Shown: positions 1 through 8,216 of the stretch, in pieces
How positions within the stretch are numbered: the first letter of the stretch is position 1
Layout: each line of letters starts with the position of its first letter
From: Paraclostridium dentum
GTDB lineage: Bacteria; Bacillota; Clostridia; Peptostreptococcales; Peptostreptococcaceae
Assembly (NCBI RefSeq): GCF_012922555.1
Contig: NZ_WIPK01000003.1
Location: forward strand, 166,940-230,939
DNA length: 64,000 nt
Direction of reading: 5' to 3'
Program-made: the position numbers and the translations under genes
The notes under the pieces: model-generated
The model's input: the letters and a program-made list of their open reading frames with translations, nothing else
Databases searched by the model: none
What the model was told of the DNA's origin: nothing

Positions 1-1
1 T

Positions 2-802
2 TCTGGTAGTTTTTTACCTGGAGCTATATCTATCGGTGATATGCTAGAATCACAAGGTTATAATCAGACAATAATGTTCGGAGCTGATGCTGATTTTGGA
101 GGACTAACAACTTATTTTAAAACTCATGGTAACTTTAATATATTTGATTACAAAGCTGCTAAAAATAAAAAACTTATTCCACAAGATTACGCTGTTTGGT
201 GGGGATTTGAAGATGATAAATTATATGATTTCGCTAAGGACGAATTAACTCGATTATCTAAAGAAGGTAAACCATTTAACTTTACTATGGAAACAGCTGA
301 TACTCATTTTCCTGATGGATATTTATCACCTAACGCAGAAAAGAAACATGACTCTCAATATGCAAATGTCATTTCTTATTCAACAAAAGAGACAGTTGAA
401 TTTGTAAGATGGATTCAACAACAACCATTTTATGAAAATACGACTATTGTATTAACAGGAGATCATCTAAGTATGGATAAAAACTTCTTTAAAGATTTTG
501 ATCCATCATATAAAAGAAGCGTATTTAATTTAATATTAAACTCTCCTGTACAAACAAAAAACACAAAAAATAGAGAGTTTGCTCCATTTGATATGTTCCC
601 AACTATTTTAGCTAGTATGGATATCAAAATTAGTGGTGATAAGCTGGGATTAGGTACAAATTTATTTTCTGACAAAAAGACATTAATAGAAAGTAAAGGA
701 TTGAAAACAGTAGAATCGGAGTTAGGAAATAATAGTAATTTCTTTAATGATGAATTTATATCTGAAAAAAAAGATAGTGTATTTTCACCGACGAATAATT
801 AA
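2..802 (+). CDS. LtaS/MdoB-like sulfatase-fold phosphoglycerol transferase, 3' part
   Basis: The reading frame is open to the left edge, so the start lies outside the window; 266 residues are visible. They match the C-terminal half of the extracellular alkaline-phosphatase/sulfatase domain of lipoteichoic-acid-synthase-like enzymes: a GDMLESQGY region, FGADADFGG, METADTHFP, and late in the domain TGDHLSMD, whose Asp-His pair is a metal-ligand motif of the superfamily. Such enzymes transfer glycerol phosphate from phosphatidylglycerol outside the membrane. The N-terminal membrane helices and catalytic Thr are off-window, so the exact substrate cannot be judged. The gene ends just before an intrinsic terminator and faces the TetR gene. 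Confidence 0.8.
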   Translation, partial: SGSFLPGAISIGDMLESQGYNQTIMFGADADFGGLTTYFKTHGNFNIFDYKAAKNKKLIPQDYAVWWGFEDDKLYDFAKDELTRLSKEGKPFNFTMETADTHFPDGYLSPNAEKKHDSQYANVISYSTKETVEFVRWIQQQPFYENTTIVLTGDHLSMDKNFFKDFDPSYKRSVFNLILNSPVQTKNTKNREFAPFDMFPTILASMDIKISGDKLGLGTNLFSDKKTLIESKGLKTVESELGNNSNFFNDEFISEKKDSVFSPTNN

Positions 803-826
803 AAAAGAAAATGATTATAAATTTTT

Positions 827-858
827 AGGGCTGTGAGGTAAAACTCACAGTCCTTTTT
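827..858 (+). terminator. Intrinsic terminator of the sulfatase gene
   Basis: A 10-bp stem (828-837 with 844-853, one G-T pair) and a 6-base loop are followed by TTTTT. It lies between convergent genes and has a weaker T-run on the minus strand. Confidence 0.85.
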
Positions 859-860
859 AG

Positions 861-1469
861 TTATTTTTCATCTGGGTTTTTAATTTTAAAATTAGAAAGA
901 AGTAAGTTTAATTCAAATTCCATTCTAGATTTAAGATCATAATTTCCTTCATGAAGACACCAGTCAAATATGGTACCTCTAGATATTCTCATAATTATCA
1001 TAGTCAAATCAAATGAAGAAATAGAGCTATTTAACTCACCACTTTTTAGTGAATCTTCTATAATTGATCTAACTTCTAATGCTATATAACGGTCAGGCTT
1101 AGTAGAATACTTTGATTCTATTGAAAGTAAATTTTTATATATTTCACTTACAAATACCCAACCAAGTTCTTCCATAACAACAGCACCTTCACCTAATAAA
1201 AATAATAATTTATCAAGATTTGAATCTAAATCTTTTGTTTCAAGTCTATCTAATACTAAAATATCAACTTGCTCATAAGCCGTATTGATTATTTCTGCTT
1301 TTGATTTAAAATGATGATAAAAAGCTCCTATTGAAATTTCTGCAGCTTGGCAGATATCTTGAATTTTTACACTATCAAATCCATTTAATTTAAAAAGTTC
1401 AGTTGCTACTTGTGTAATTCTAAGTTTGGTTGCAATAGCTTGTTTTTGTCTATTAGTTAATTTTTTCAT
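861..1469 (-). CDS. TetR/AcrR-family transcriptional regulator
   Basis: This 202-residue protein has a TetR-type N-terminal DNA-binding domain (about residues 8-55: TKLRITQVATELFKLNGF, then SVKIQDICQAAEISIGAFYHHF). Its divergent, all-helical C-terminal domain would bind a ligand. I chose the ATG at 1469 because an AAAGG ribosome site lies just upstream; a start at 1496 adds nine residues without support. It is divergent from the HypB/oxidoreductase operon across about 300 bases, so it probably controls that operon or itself in response to a small molecule. The ligand cannot be inferred from the sequence. Confidence 0.88.
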   Translation of the reverse strand: MKKLTNRQKQAIATKLRITQVATELFKLNGFDSVKIQDICQAAEISIGAFYHHFKSKAEIINTAYEQVDILVLDRLETKDLDSNLDKLLFLLGEGAVVMEELGWVFVSEIYKNLLSIESKYSTKPDRYIALEVRSIIEDSLKSGELNSSISSFDLTMIIMRISRGTIFDWCLHEGNYDLKSRMEFELNLLLSNFKIKNPDEK

Positions 1470-1777
1470 GACAAATACCTTTCTATAGCACTGCAATGTG
1501 AATACAGTAAATTATATAATTATTTAGTATAGCATAAAAAAAGTAAATATATAATGAAAAGTTGTGAAAGAAAGCAAATGAAAACGACATGTATACATTT
1601 ACAAAATATGGTAAAGGTGATATATTTTAATTACAGAATATGATTCGGTGAAATTAATTCTGTATGGAGTGTTACAAAGTTAACAAATGATAATATAAAA
1701 TTAATCAAAGTAAAATGGTTGATTGTAAACATACTAAATAATTTTAACAATATCAATAAATATTAGGGGGTAAGTTT
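1470..1777. other. Intergenic region between divergent TetR gene and HypB operon
   Basis: This 308-bp AT-rich spacer holds no gene. It contains the Rex-like site and promoter at 1669-1699. It also has an interrupted inverted repeat of ACAGAAT and ATTCTGT (about 1633-1662), a possible TetR operator, and an AT-rich stretch near 1510-1520 that could serve the minus-strand gene. Confidence 0.5.
1669..1699 (+). promoter_or_regulatory. Rex-like operator overlapping a candidate promoter
   Basis: GTGTTACAAAGTTAACAA (1669-1686) matches the Rex consensus TTGTTAA-N4-TTAACAA at 12 of 14 fixed positions. It overlaps a candidate -35 TTACAA (1672-1677), 16 bases before TATAAA (1694-1699). Rex senses the NADH/NAD ratio, which fits an NAD(P)H oxidoreductase operon. 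The assignment is by eye. Confidence 0.5.
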
Positions 1778-2446
1778 ATGGAAAAGTATAAAGTTATCGA
1801 GATAAAGGAAAGTGTTTTTAAGAACAATGATGAACAAGCAGATTTACTTAGGTCTGACTTAAAGAAAGATAACACTTTTTTATTAAATTTAATGTCTTCT
1901 CCTGGTTCAGGGAAGACTACAACAGTTTTAAGAACTATTGAAGCTTTAAAAGATGAGATGAAAATAGGGGTTATGGAAGCTGATATAGATTCAGATGTTG
2001 ATGCTGATACTGTTTCAAAAACAGGGGCAAAGGTAATACAGTTACATACAGGTGGAATGTGTCATTTAGATGCAGATATGACTAAGCAAGGTTTAGTAGA
2101 ACTTGGAACAGATGATGTGGATTTTGTAATATTAGAAAATGTGGGTAATTTAGTATGTCCAGCAGAATTTGATACTGGTTCTTCGAAAAATGCTATGATA
2201 CTTAGCGTACCAGAGGGACATGATAAACCTTTAAAATATCCACTAATATTTTCAGTAGTGGATGTGGTTTTAATAAACAAAATTGATGCTATAGAGTATT
2301 TTGACTTTGATTTAGATTTAGTTAAAGAACATATTAAAAAAAGAAATCCAAATGCAAAAGTTATAGAGATATCAGCTAAAACTGGGGAAGGTATCGATGA
2401 ATGGGCTAATTGGATAAGAGAAGAAGTAAAGGCTTGGAATAATTAA
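1778..2446 (+). CDS. hypB: HypB-like GTPase (nickel/hydrogenase accessory type)
   Basis: This 222-residue SIMIBI-class GTPase has a P-loop SSPGSGKTT (about residues 40-48), a switch region EADIDSDVDADT and an NKID base-recognition motif. The HypB metal-site signature GGMCHLDADM carries the conserved adjacent Cys-His. It lacks the His-rich or CxxCGC N-terminal extension of some HypBs. Canonical HypB inserts nickel into NiFe hydrogenase, but no hydrogenase, hypA or other hyp gene is near. Instead it heads an operon with an Fe-S flavoprotein and a membrane protein, with 35 bases to the next gene. Either it serves hydrogenase elsewhere or it matures a metal site linked to this operon. An AGGGGG ribosome site supports the start. 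Confidence 0.88.
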   Translation: MEKYKVIEIKESVFKNNDEQADLLRSDLKKDNTFLLNLMSSPGSGKTTTVLRTIEALKDEMKIGVMEADIDSDVDADTVSKTGAKVIQLHTGGMCHLDADMTKQGLVELGTDDVDFVILENVGNLVCPAEFDTGSSKNAMILSVPEGHDKPLKYPLIFSVVDVVLINKIDAIEYFDFDLDLVKEHIKKRNPNAKVIEISAKTGEGIDEWANWIREEVKAWNN

Positions 2447-2481
2447 AAAATATAAAAATTATAATTTTTAGGGGGATTAAG

Positions 2482-5166
2482 ATGGCAGTTAAAGAAAAGG
2501 TTCTTCAATTTGCAAATCAAGTTAGTGGAAAGAAACCAGGGTCTAGAGGGTACTTTGGTGAGAATGATGCACGATATAGAATTTTAGAGCCAGTTGTAAC
2601 AGATGAAATGGCAGAAGTTTTACTTTGTATGGAGATTAGAAAGAAAACAACAGCTGAAAAAGTAGCACCTTTATGTGGTAAGAGTGTTGAAAAGTGTACA
2701 GCGTTACTATTAGAATTATCAGAAATAGGGGTAGTTTTCGTTAATGAAATAAATGGTGTAGATACTTTCTGGTATGAAACTTGGGTACCAGGAATTATGG
2801 AAATGATGGTTAATAATAAGGCACAGGCTAAAAAATATCCGCAAATTCCTAAAGCATTTCATGATTATGGTGTGGAAAATGGACCAAGATCTACAGGAAG
2901 TTTTCCTCCAGGTGTAGGACTTATGCGTGTTATTCCAATAGAAACTGCAATAGATGGGGAAACAAGAAGAGCTTCATATGAGGAAATATCAAAATATTTA
3001 AATGAGAGTGATAAATTCTCTGTATCAGATTGTTCATGTCGTACAGCAAGAGAAAGTATGGGAGAAGGATGCGGACATCTAAAAGAAGATATGTGTATTC
3101 AATTAGGCCATGCAGCTGAATACTACATAAGAACAGGTAGAGGTAAAAAAATAACTAGAGAAGAGGCTTTTGAAATAATAAAAAGAGCTGAAGAAAATGG
3201 GTTAATGCACCAAATACCAAACCTAGATGGATCAGGAAAAACTCATGCAATATGCAATTGCTGTGGATGTTCTTGTTTAGCACTTAAGGGTGGAAACATG
3301 TTTGCAAATACTGATATGGTACGTTCTAACTATGTATCTAAAGTAGATAAAGATAAGTGTGTTGCTTGTGGAGAGTGTGTAGTTAACTGTCCAACTAATG
3401 CTTTAAAACTTGGTCAAAAATTATGCTCTAGTAAACCTATCGTAGACAAAATAGAAAGAAAAGAAACGCCAAGAAATACTAATTGGGGACCAGAGAGATG
3501 GAATGAAGATTATAGAATTAATCGAGAAGATGTAGTAGAAAGTGGAACAAGTCCATGTAAGACTGCATGCCCTGCTCATATAGCTGTTCAAGGATACATT
3601 AAACTTGCTTCACAAGGAAGATACAAAGAAGCTTTGGAACTTATAAAACAAGAAAATCCATTCCCAGCTATATGTGGTCGTATCTGTCCAAGAAAGTGTG
3701 AATCAGCATGTACAAGAGGAGATATAGATTCACCAATAGCTATAGATGAAATTAAAAAGTTTGTAGCTGAACAAGACTTAAAAGAAGAGCATAGATTCGT
3801 TCCTAAAAAAAGACATAATTACGGTAAAAAGATTGCAATAATAGGTGGAGGACCTGCTGGACTTTCATGTGCATATTATTTATCAATAGATGGATACAAG
3901 GTAACGGTATTTGAAAAACAAAAAGCTCTTGGTGGTATGTTAACTTTAGGAATTCCTTCTTTCAGATTGGAAAAAGAAGTAGTTAATGCTGAAATAGAAA
4001 TACTAAGACAAATGGGTGTAGAGTTTAAAACAGGCATAGAAGTAGGTAAGGATATTACATTAGATGAATTAAGAAAAGATGGATATAAAGCTTTCTATTT
4101 AGCAATCGGAGCACAAGCTGGTAGAAGATTAAATATAGAAGGGGAAGATGCAGAAGGTGTTATACCAGGGGTAGAATTTGTACGTGATGTTAACTTAGGT
4201 GAAGATGTAAAACTAAATGGAAAAGTAGTTGTTATTGGTGGGGGAAATGTTGCGATAGACGTTGCAAGAAATGCAACAAGAGTAGGTGCAGATAGTGTAT
4301 ATATGTTCTGCTTAGAAAATCGTGAACAAATGCCTGCTTTGGAAGAAGAAATAGAAGAAGCTTTAGAAGAGGATATAGTAATAAATAACTCTTGGGGGCC
4401 TAATAGAATAATTGTAGAAGATGGAAAAGTAGTAGGGGTTGAATTTAAGAAATGTATTTCTGTATTTGATGAAAATGGAAGATTCTCTCCAGTATTTGAT
4501 GAAGATAATTTAAAAGTAGTAGATGCTGATTATGTTCTAATTTCAGTAGGTCAAAGTATTGACTGGGGTGATTTACTTAAAGGAAGTAAAGCAGAGTTAA
4601 ATCCTAATAATACAATAAAAGCTGATGGATTTACTTATCAAACAAATGAACCTGATATATTTGCTGGAGGAGATTCATACACTGGCCCTAGATTTGCAAT
4701 AGATGCAATAGCAGCAGGTAAGCAAGGAGCTATATCAATTCACCGTTTTGTTCAGCCAGGACAAAGTTTAGTAAATGGACGTGATAGAAGAGATTATCAT
4801 GAATTTGATAAGAAAAGCTTACAATTAGAAGGATATGACAATATGCCAAGACAAAGACCAAATCATAAATCTGGAGCAGATGCAAAAGAATCTTTCAAAG
4901 ATATGCGTCTTACTTTTACAGAAGAACAAATGAAAAAAGAAACAGAAAGATGTTTAGGTTGTGGAGCTACTGTTGTAGATGAATATATGTGTGTAGGTTG
5001 TGGTCAATGTACTACAAAATGTAAGTTTGACGCTATATCATTAGTAAGAAAATATGATGCAGAAGGTGTAGCTTATGAAGATTTAAAACCAGCAGTAGTT
5101 AAAAACGTTATAAGAAGAAAAGGTAGAATAATAGGAAAGAAAGTTAAGGACGTATTTGCAAAATAA
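2482..5166 (+). CDS. Multidomain Fe-S/FAD NAD(P)H oxidoreductase (GltD-like core)
   Basis: An 894-residue cytoplasmic protein. Residues 1-130 look like a winged-helix-type region. A Cys-rich segment follows (DCSCRTA near 182, CNCCGCSC near 257), then a ferredoxin motif CVACGECVVNCP (about 292-303). A GltD-type Fe-S domain (CKTACPAH, then CGRICPRKCESAC) precedes an FAD fold with IGGGPAGLSC (about 452) and an NAD(P) fold with VIGGGNVAIDVARN (about 584). The C-terminal ferredoxin contains CVGCGQCTTKC (about 838-848). The GltD core normally moves electrons from NAD(P)H to Fe-S clusters. No large glutamate synthase subunit is present, so this is a stand-alone electron-input module, probably working with its HypB and membrane neighbours. 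The electron acceptor is unknown. Confidence 0.85.
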   Translation: MAVKEKVLQFANQVSGKKPGSRGYFGENDARYRILEPVVTDEMAEVLLCMEIRKKTTAEKVAPLCGKSVEKCTALLLELSEIGVVFVNEINGVDTFWYETWVPGIMEMMVNNKAQAKKYPQIPKAFHDYGVENGPRSTGSFPPGVGLMRVIPIETAIDGETRRASYEEISKYLNESDKFSVSDCSCRTARESMGEGCGHLKEDMCIQLGHAAEYYIRTGRGKKITREEAFEIIKRAEENGLMHQIPNLDGSGKTHAICNCCGCSCLALKGGNMFANTDMVRSNYVSKVDKDKCVACGECVVNCPTNALKLGQKLCSSKPIVDKIERKETPRNTNWGPERWNEDYRINREDVVESGTSPCKTACPAHIAVQGYIKLASQGRYKEALELIKQENPFPAICGRICPRKCESACTRGDIDSPIAIDEIKKFVAEQDLKEEHRFVPKKRHNYGKKIAIIGGGPAGLSCAYYLSIDGYKVTVFEKQKALGGMLTLGIPSFRLEKEVVNAEIEILRQMGVEFKTGIEVGKDITLDELRKDGYKAFYLAIGAQAGRRLNIEGEDAEGVIPGVEFVRDVNLGEDVKLNGKVVVIGGGNVAIDVARNATRVGADSVYMFCLENREQMPALEEEIEEALEEDIVINNSWGPNRIIVEDGKVVGVEFKKCISVFDENGRFSPVFDEDNLKVVDADYVLISVGQSIDWGDLLKGSKAELNPNNTIKADGFTYQTNEPDIFAGGDSYTGPRFAIDAIAAGKQGAISIHRFVQPGQSLVNGRDRRDYHEFDKKSLQLEGYDNMPRQRPNHKSGADAKESFKDMRLTFTEEQMKKETERCLGCGATVVDEYMCVGCGQCTTKCKFDAISLVRKYDAEGVAYEDLKPAVVKNVIRRKGRIIGKKVKDVFAK

Positions 5167-5196
5167 AATTAAAATAAAATAGATTAGGGGTGCATT

Positions 5197-6132
5197 ATGG
5201 GGATTTTATATGAAAAAATGACCTTTGAAGGATGGGGAATTTTCCTATTTGTATTACTTGCATTGATGGCATTTAATGAACTTGGAAGATCAACAAAATG
5301 GACGGGAGTATTATTGTTTATAATAGTACCTACATTTTTAACAATTTTTGTTTGGCCAATTACAGCAGCGCCAGGCAATGAATATGGAACAGGAACTTGG
5401 TTTAACTGGGTTAAAACTTATTCGGCACTTGCTGGGTGTGTTTGGTTTATGGCTCTTAGATATATTCCATCGTTACAGAAGAAAAAATGGGCATTGGCTC
5501 TTCCGGCGATTATTTTAGCATTAAATATATTTGAAGCTTCTATTAGAGACTTTCAAATTTTCACTTATGGATTAACTGATGGTGGAGTTGTAGATAATCT
5601 TTGGACTATATCTGGACCTTGGAATATTATGAATGGTATAGCTGGGTTATTAAATATAGTTACAATTTGTGGTTGTTATGGAATATTTATATCTAAAGAT
5701 AAAACAAAGGATATGATATGGCCAGATATGATATGGACATGGGTTATAGCTTATGATGTATGGAATTTCGCTTATACTTATAACTGTATATCAGACCACT
5801 CAATTTATTGTGGTGTAGCTTTATTACTTTCATGTACAATACCAACTTTCTTTATAAAAAAAGGAGCTTGGTTACAACATCGTGCTCAAACATTAGCCCT
5901 TTGGATTATGTTTGTTATGACAGTTCCTCAATTTGCTGATAGGATAGCACCAGTTCCTACAACACACAACAAGACAGCGTTCTTTGTGGTAAGTTTAATA
6001 TCTTTAGCTGTGAATGCAGCTTTAGCAATTTATCAATTTAATAAGGTAAGAAAAAATAAACTTAATCCAATAAAGGATGAAATTTACACAGATACTGATG
6101 CGTATCAACATGTGTTAGCTGAAAATAAGTAG
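5197..6132 (+). CDS. Polytopic membrane protein, possibly DUF5692 family
   Basis: A 311-residue hydrophobic protein with about eight to nine predicted membrane segments, starting with EGWGIFLFVLLALMAFNE and ending with a charged cytoplasmic tail. Many conserved-looking Trp, Tyr and Asn residues sit in or next to the helices, for example GPWNIMNG and AYDVWNFAYTYNCIS, which suggests a ligand or cofactor site rather than a simple transporter. I believe it belongs to an uncharacterised family (DUF5692) but cannot confirm that here. It is the last gene of the HypB operon, 30 bases after the oxidoreductase, and is followed by a strong terminator, so it is probably the membrane partner or the substrate-handling unit. 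Confidence 0.65.
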   Translation: MGILYEKMTFEGWGIFLFVLLALMAFNELGRSTKWTGVLLFIIVPTFLTIFVWPITAAPGNEYGTGTWFNWVKTYSALAGCVWFMALRYIPSLQKKKWALALPAIILALNIFEASIRDFQIFTYGLTDGGVVDNLWTISGPWNIMNGIAGLLNIVTICGCYGIFISKDKTKDMIWPDMIWTWVIAYDVWNFAYTYNCISDHSIYCGVALLLSCTIPTFFIKKGAWLQHRAQTLALWIMFVMTVPQFADRIAPVPTTHNKTAFFVVSLISLAVNAALAIYQFNKVRKNKLNPIKDEIYTDTDAYQHVLAENK

Positions 6133-6158
6133 ATAAAAAATAGTACTCTTTAAATGAA

Positions 6159-6200
6159 ATGTAGTTATTAAGTGTGAAAACTTAGTAACTACATTTTTTT
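6159..6200 (+). terminator. Intrinsic terminator of the HypB operon
   Basis: A 14-bp stem (6159-6172 with 6181-6194, one wobble pair) is followed by a run of T. Confidence 0.88.
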
Positions 6201-6218
6201 ATTTATATTGTATAACCT

Positions 6219-6257
6219 GTTAACATTGGATAAACATTAAATATGATAAAGTATAAT
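6219..6257 (+). promoter_or_regulatory. Direct-repeat operator and promoter of the response-regulator gene
   Basis: TTAACATT (6220-6227) and TAAACATT (6231-6238) form an 11-bp-spaced direct repeat, the layout used by OmpR/PhoB-type regulators. A TATAAT at 6252-6257 follows with no clear -35, as in activated promoters. Nearly the same block recurs at 8144-8165 before the ABC exporter. Confidence 0.6.
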
Positions 6258-6300
6258 GATATAAAAATTTTAATTTATTGATTTATAAGGAGAGCTAAAA

Positions 6301-6972
6301 ATGAGATTATTAGTTATAGAAGATAATATAGAACTATCAAACTCAATGAAAAAAGGGTTAGAAAATATGAACTTTAAAGTAGATATATCAAATACAGGAG
6401 AAGAAGGAGAAGAGAAAGCAAGTATTAATGAATATGATGTTATATTACTAGATTTAAACCTACCGGATACTGATGGAATAGAAGTACTAAAATACCTTAG
6501 AAAAAAATCAATAGACACACCAATAATAATAATAACAGCAAGAGATAATGTATCAGACTTAGCGATAGGATTAGATAATGGAGCAGATGACTATATAACA
6601 AAACCATTTCAATTATTAGAAGTTAGAGCAAGAATTCATGCAGTAATAAGAAGATTCCATGGACGAACAAATCCAATTATAAACATTGGAACTTTAAAGC
6701 TTAATCCAGTAAATCGTACTGTGTATATAGATGAGAAAGAGGTAATACTTGCAATAAAAGAGTTTGATATATTAGAGTACATCTGCTATAAACACCCTGC
6801 AGTTGTTTCTAGTGAGGAAATTGTAGAGCATGTATATGATGAAAACTTTGATCCATTTTCATCAGTACTAAGAGTACATATATCAAGGCTAAAAAATAAA
6901 TTGAAAAATGTACAAGGTCACGATGTTTTAGTTAATGTTAGAGGAAAGGGCTATTGTTTATGCGTAGAGTAA
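6301..6972 (+). CDS. OmpR/PhoB-family response regulator
   Basis: A 223-residue protein with an N-terminal receiver domain (acidic pocket VIEDN, phospho-acceptor in DVILLDLNLPDTDG, the conserved Thr in IITAR and Lys in ITKPF) and a C-terminal winged helix ending in VNVRGKGYCL. It overlaps the histidine kinase gene by 13 bases, so the two are translationally coupled. The shared direct repeat upstream of this gene and of the ABC exporter implies autoregulation and control of the exporter. The sensed signal is unknown. Confidence 0.93.
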   Translation: MRLLVIEDNIELSNSMKKGLENMNFKVDISNTGEEGEEKASINEYDVILLDLNLPDTDGIEVLKYLRKKSIDTPIIIITARDNVSDLAIGLDNGADDYITKPFQLLEVRARIHAVIRRFHGRTNPIINIGTLKLNPVNRTVYIDEKEVILAIKEFDILEYICYKHPAVVSSEEIVEHVYDENFDPFSSVLRVHISRLKNKLKNVQGHDVLVNVRGKGYCLCVE

Positions 6973-8111
6973 ACTTTAAAAGTGGACTAGTTATAATAAT
7001 ATATTCATTAATACTATCACTTGTTATAGGAGTTGGATTATATAAAATAAAAGGATCTTTTAATAATCTAGAAACTAAAACAAATATAAAAAATACCAAA
7101 GCTATTATTGTTAGTACTTCTGTATATAACGAAGAAAATTTAATATATAGAGCACTAAAAGAAGGCAGTTATCTAAATTTAAAAGAGTACAATGAAAATT
7201 TTGAAAACAATAAAATTACAGGAATAAATAAGTTAGTAGATATAGCTGAAATCGGAAGAGCTTACCTGAAGATAGGATTTAAAGACATATTAAGTATAGT
7301 TTTAATATTTTTCTTTGTTTTAATATTATCATCTTTAATATTATGGATAGTATTAAATAAGATTCATGATAAAGAAATAGAAAATATTGTGAAGAATTTA
7401 AATGAACTTGATGATGATTTTAATCCATACTTAGTAAGCAAAACCTTTGGAATAGCTTATGAAAATATAAAGGAAAAATTTAAACAAAATTTAGAGGACT
7501 ATAAAAAATTAAATTCTTATTTATCCCATGAACAAAAAAATGCTATTGCTATATTAAGAACCAATTTAGAAATAGACAAAAATCAAGAATATATTAAATT
7601 GATAGATAATATTGCTGACAGTATAGACGATGTATTAACTTTAAGTGATTTAAAATCTGGTGATGAGATGGTTAGTGTAGATGTTTCTTTAATATGTGCT
7701 AGTGTTTGCGACATGTATCAAAAAAACTATAAAAATATTGAATTTGATTTTGATGAAGAAAATAATACAACTATTTTAGCTAAGGAAAGATGGATATATC
7801 GTGCAGTAAGTAATTTAGTTGATAATGCAGTAAAGTATGGTGAAAATAAAATGATAAGAGTATCTGTAAGAAATAAATACAATAGCGTAATAATTAAAGT
7901 AGAAGATAACGGAATTGGAATGGAAAAAAATTTTATAGATAACATATTTAACAATAAATATAGAATTAATGAATTAAATAAAGATGGTTATGGAATAGGA
8001 TTAAGCTTAGTGGCCCATGTGTGTGATTTATGTGATGGTTTTGTAATTGTAGATAGTGAAATAAATAAAGGATCTTGTTTTTATTTATCCTTCTCTGAAT
8101 ATAAAAAGTAA
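6960..8111 (+). CDS. Sensor histidine kinase
   Basis: A 383-residue kinase with two membrane helices (about residues 8-27 and 105-128) flanking a short extracytoplasmic loop of about 75 residues. The dimerisation box is YLSHEQKNAIAILRTNLE with the phospho-accepting His. The ATPase domain has an N box NLVDNAVKYG, a G1 box VEDNGIGM and a G2 box GYGIGLSL. I placed the start at the ATG 6960 because GAGGAAAGGG lies nine bases upstream; the alternative upstream codon is TTG. It pairs with the preceding response regulator, and the adjacent ABC exporter is the likely output. Confidence 0.9.
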   Translation: MRRVNFKSGLVIIIYSLILSLVIGVGLYKIKGSFNNLETKTNIKNTKAIIVSTSVYNEENLIYRALKEGSYLNLKEYNENFENNKITGINKLVDIAEIGRAYLKIGFKDILSIVLIFFFVLILSSLILWIVLNKIHDKEIENIVKNLNELDDDFNPYLVSKTFGIAYENIKEKFKQNLEDYKKLNSYLSHEQKNAIAILRTNLEIDKNQEYIKLIDNIADSIDDVLTLSDLKSGDEMVSVDVSLICASVCDMYQKNYKNIEFDFDEENNTTILAKERWIYRAVSNLVDNAVKYGENKMIRVSVRNKYNSVIIKVEDNGIGMEKNFIDNIFNNKYRINELNKDGYGIGLSLVAHVCDLCDGFVIVDSEINKGSCFYLSFSEYKK

Positions 8112-8143
8112 TTTTTATTTTATATTTAATTCTTAGTGCGAGG

Positions 8144-8165
8144 GTTAACATTGAGTAAACAATTA
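8144..8165 (+). promoter_or_regulatory. Second copy of the direct-repeat operator, upstream of the ABC exporter
   Basis: GTTAACATTGAGTAAACAAT differs only slightly from the block at 6219-6239 and keeps the 11-bp spacing of TTAACATT and TAAACAAT. Possible -10 elements are TATGCT (8172) or TACAAT (8183). This is the best internal evidence that the response regulator controls the exporter. Confidence 0.6.
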
Positions 8166-8216
8166 ATTTGTTATGCTGTGTTTACAATCAAAGTTGAAAA
8201 AAGGAGAGTTTAAAGG

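Noticed and set aside
2482-5166. Glutamate synthase small subunit
   Set aside because: Only the core is GltD-like; extra N- and C-terminal Fe-S domains and the lack of a large subunit argue against glutamate synthesis.
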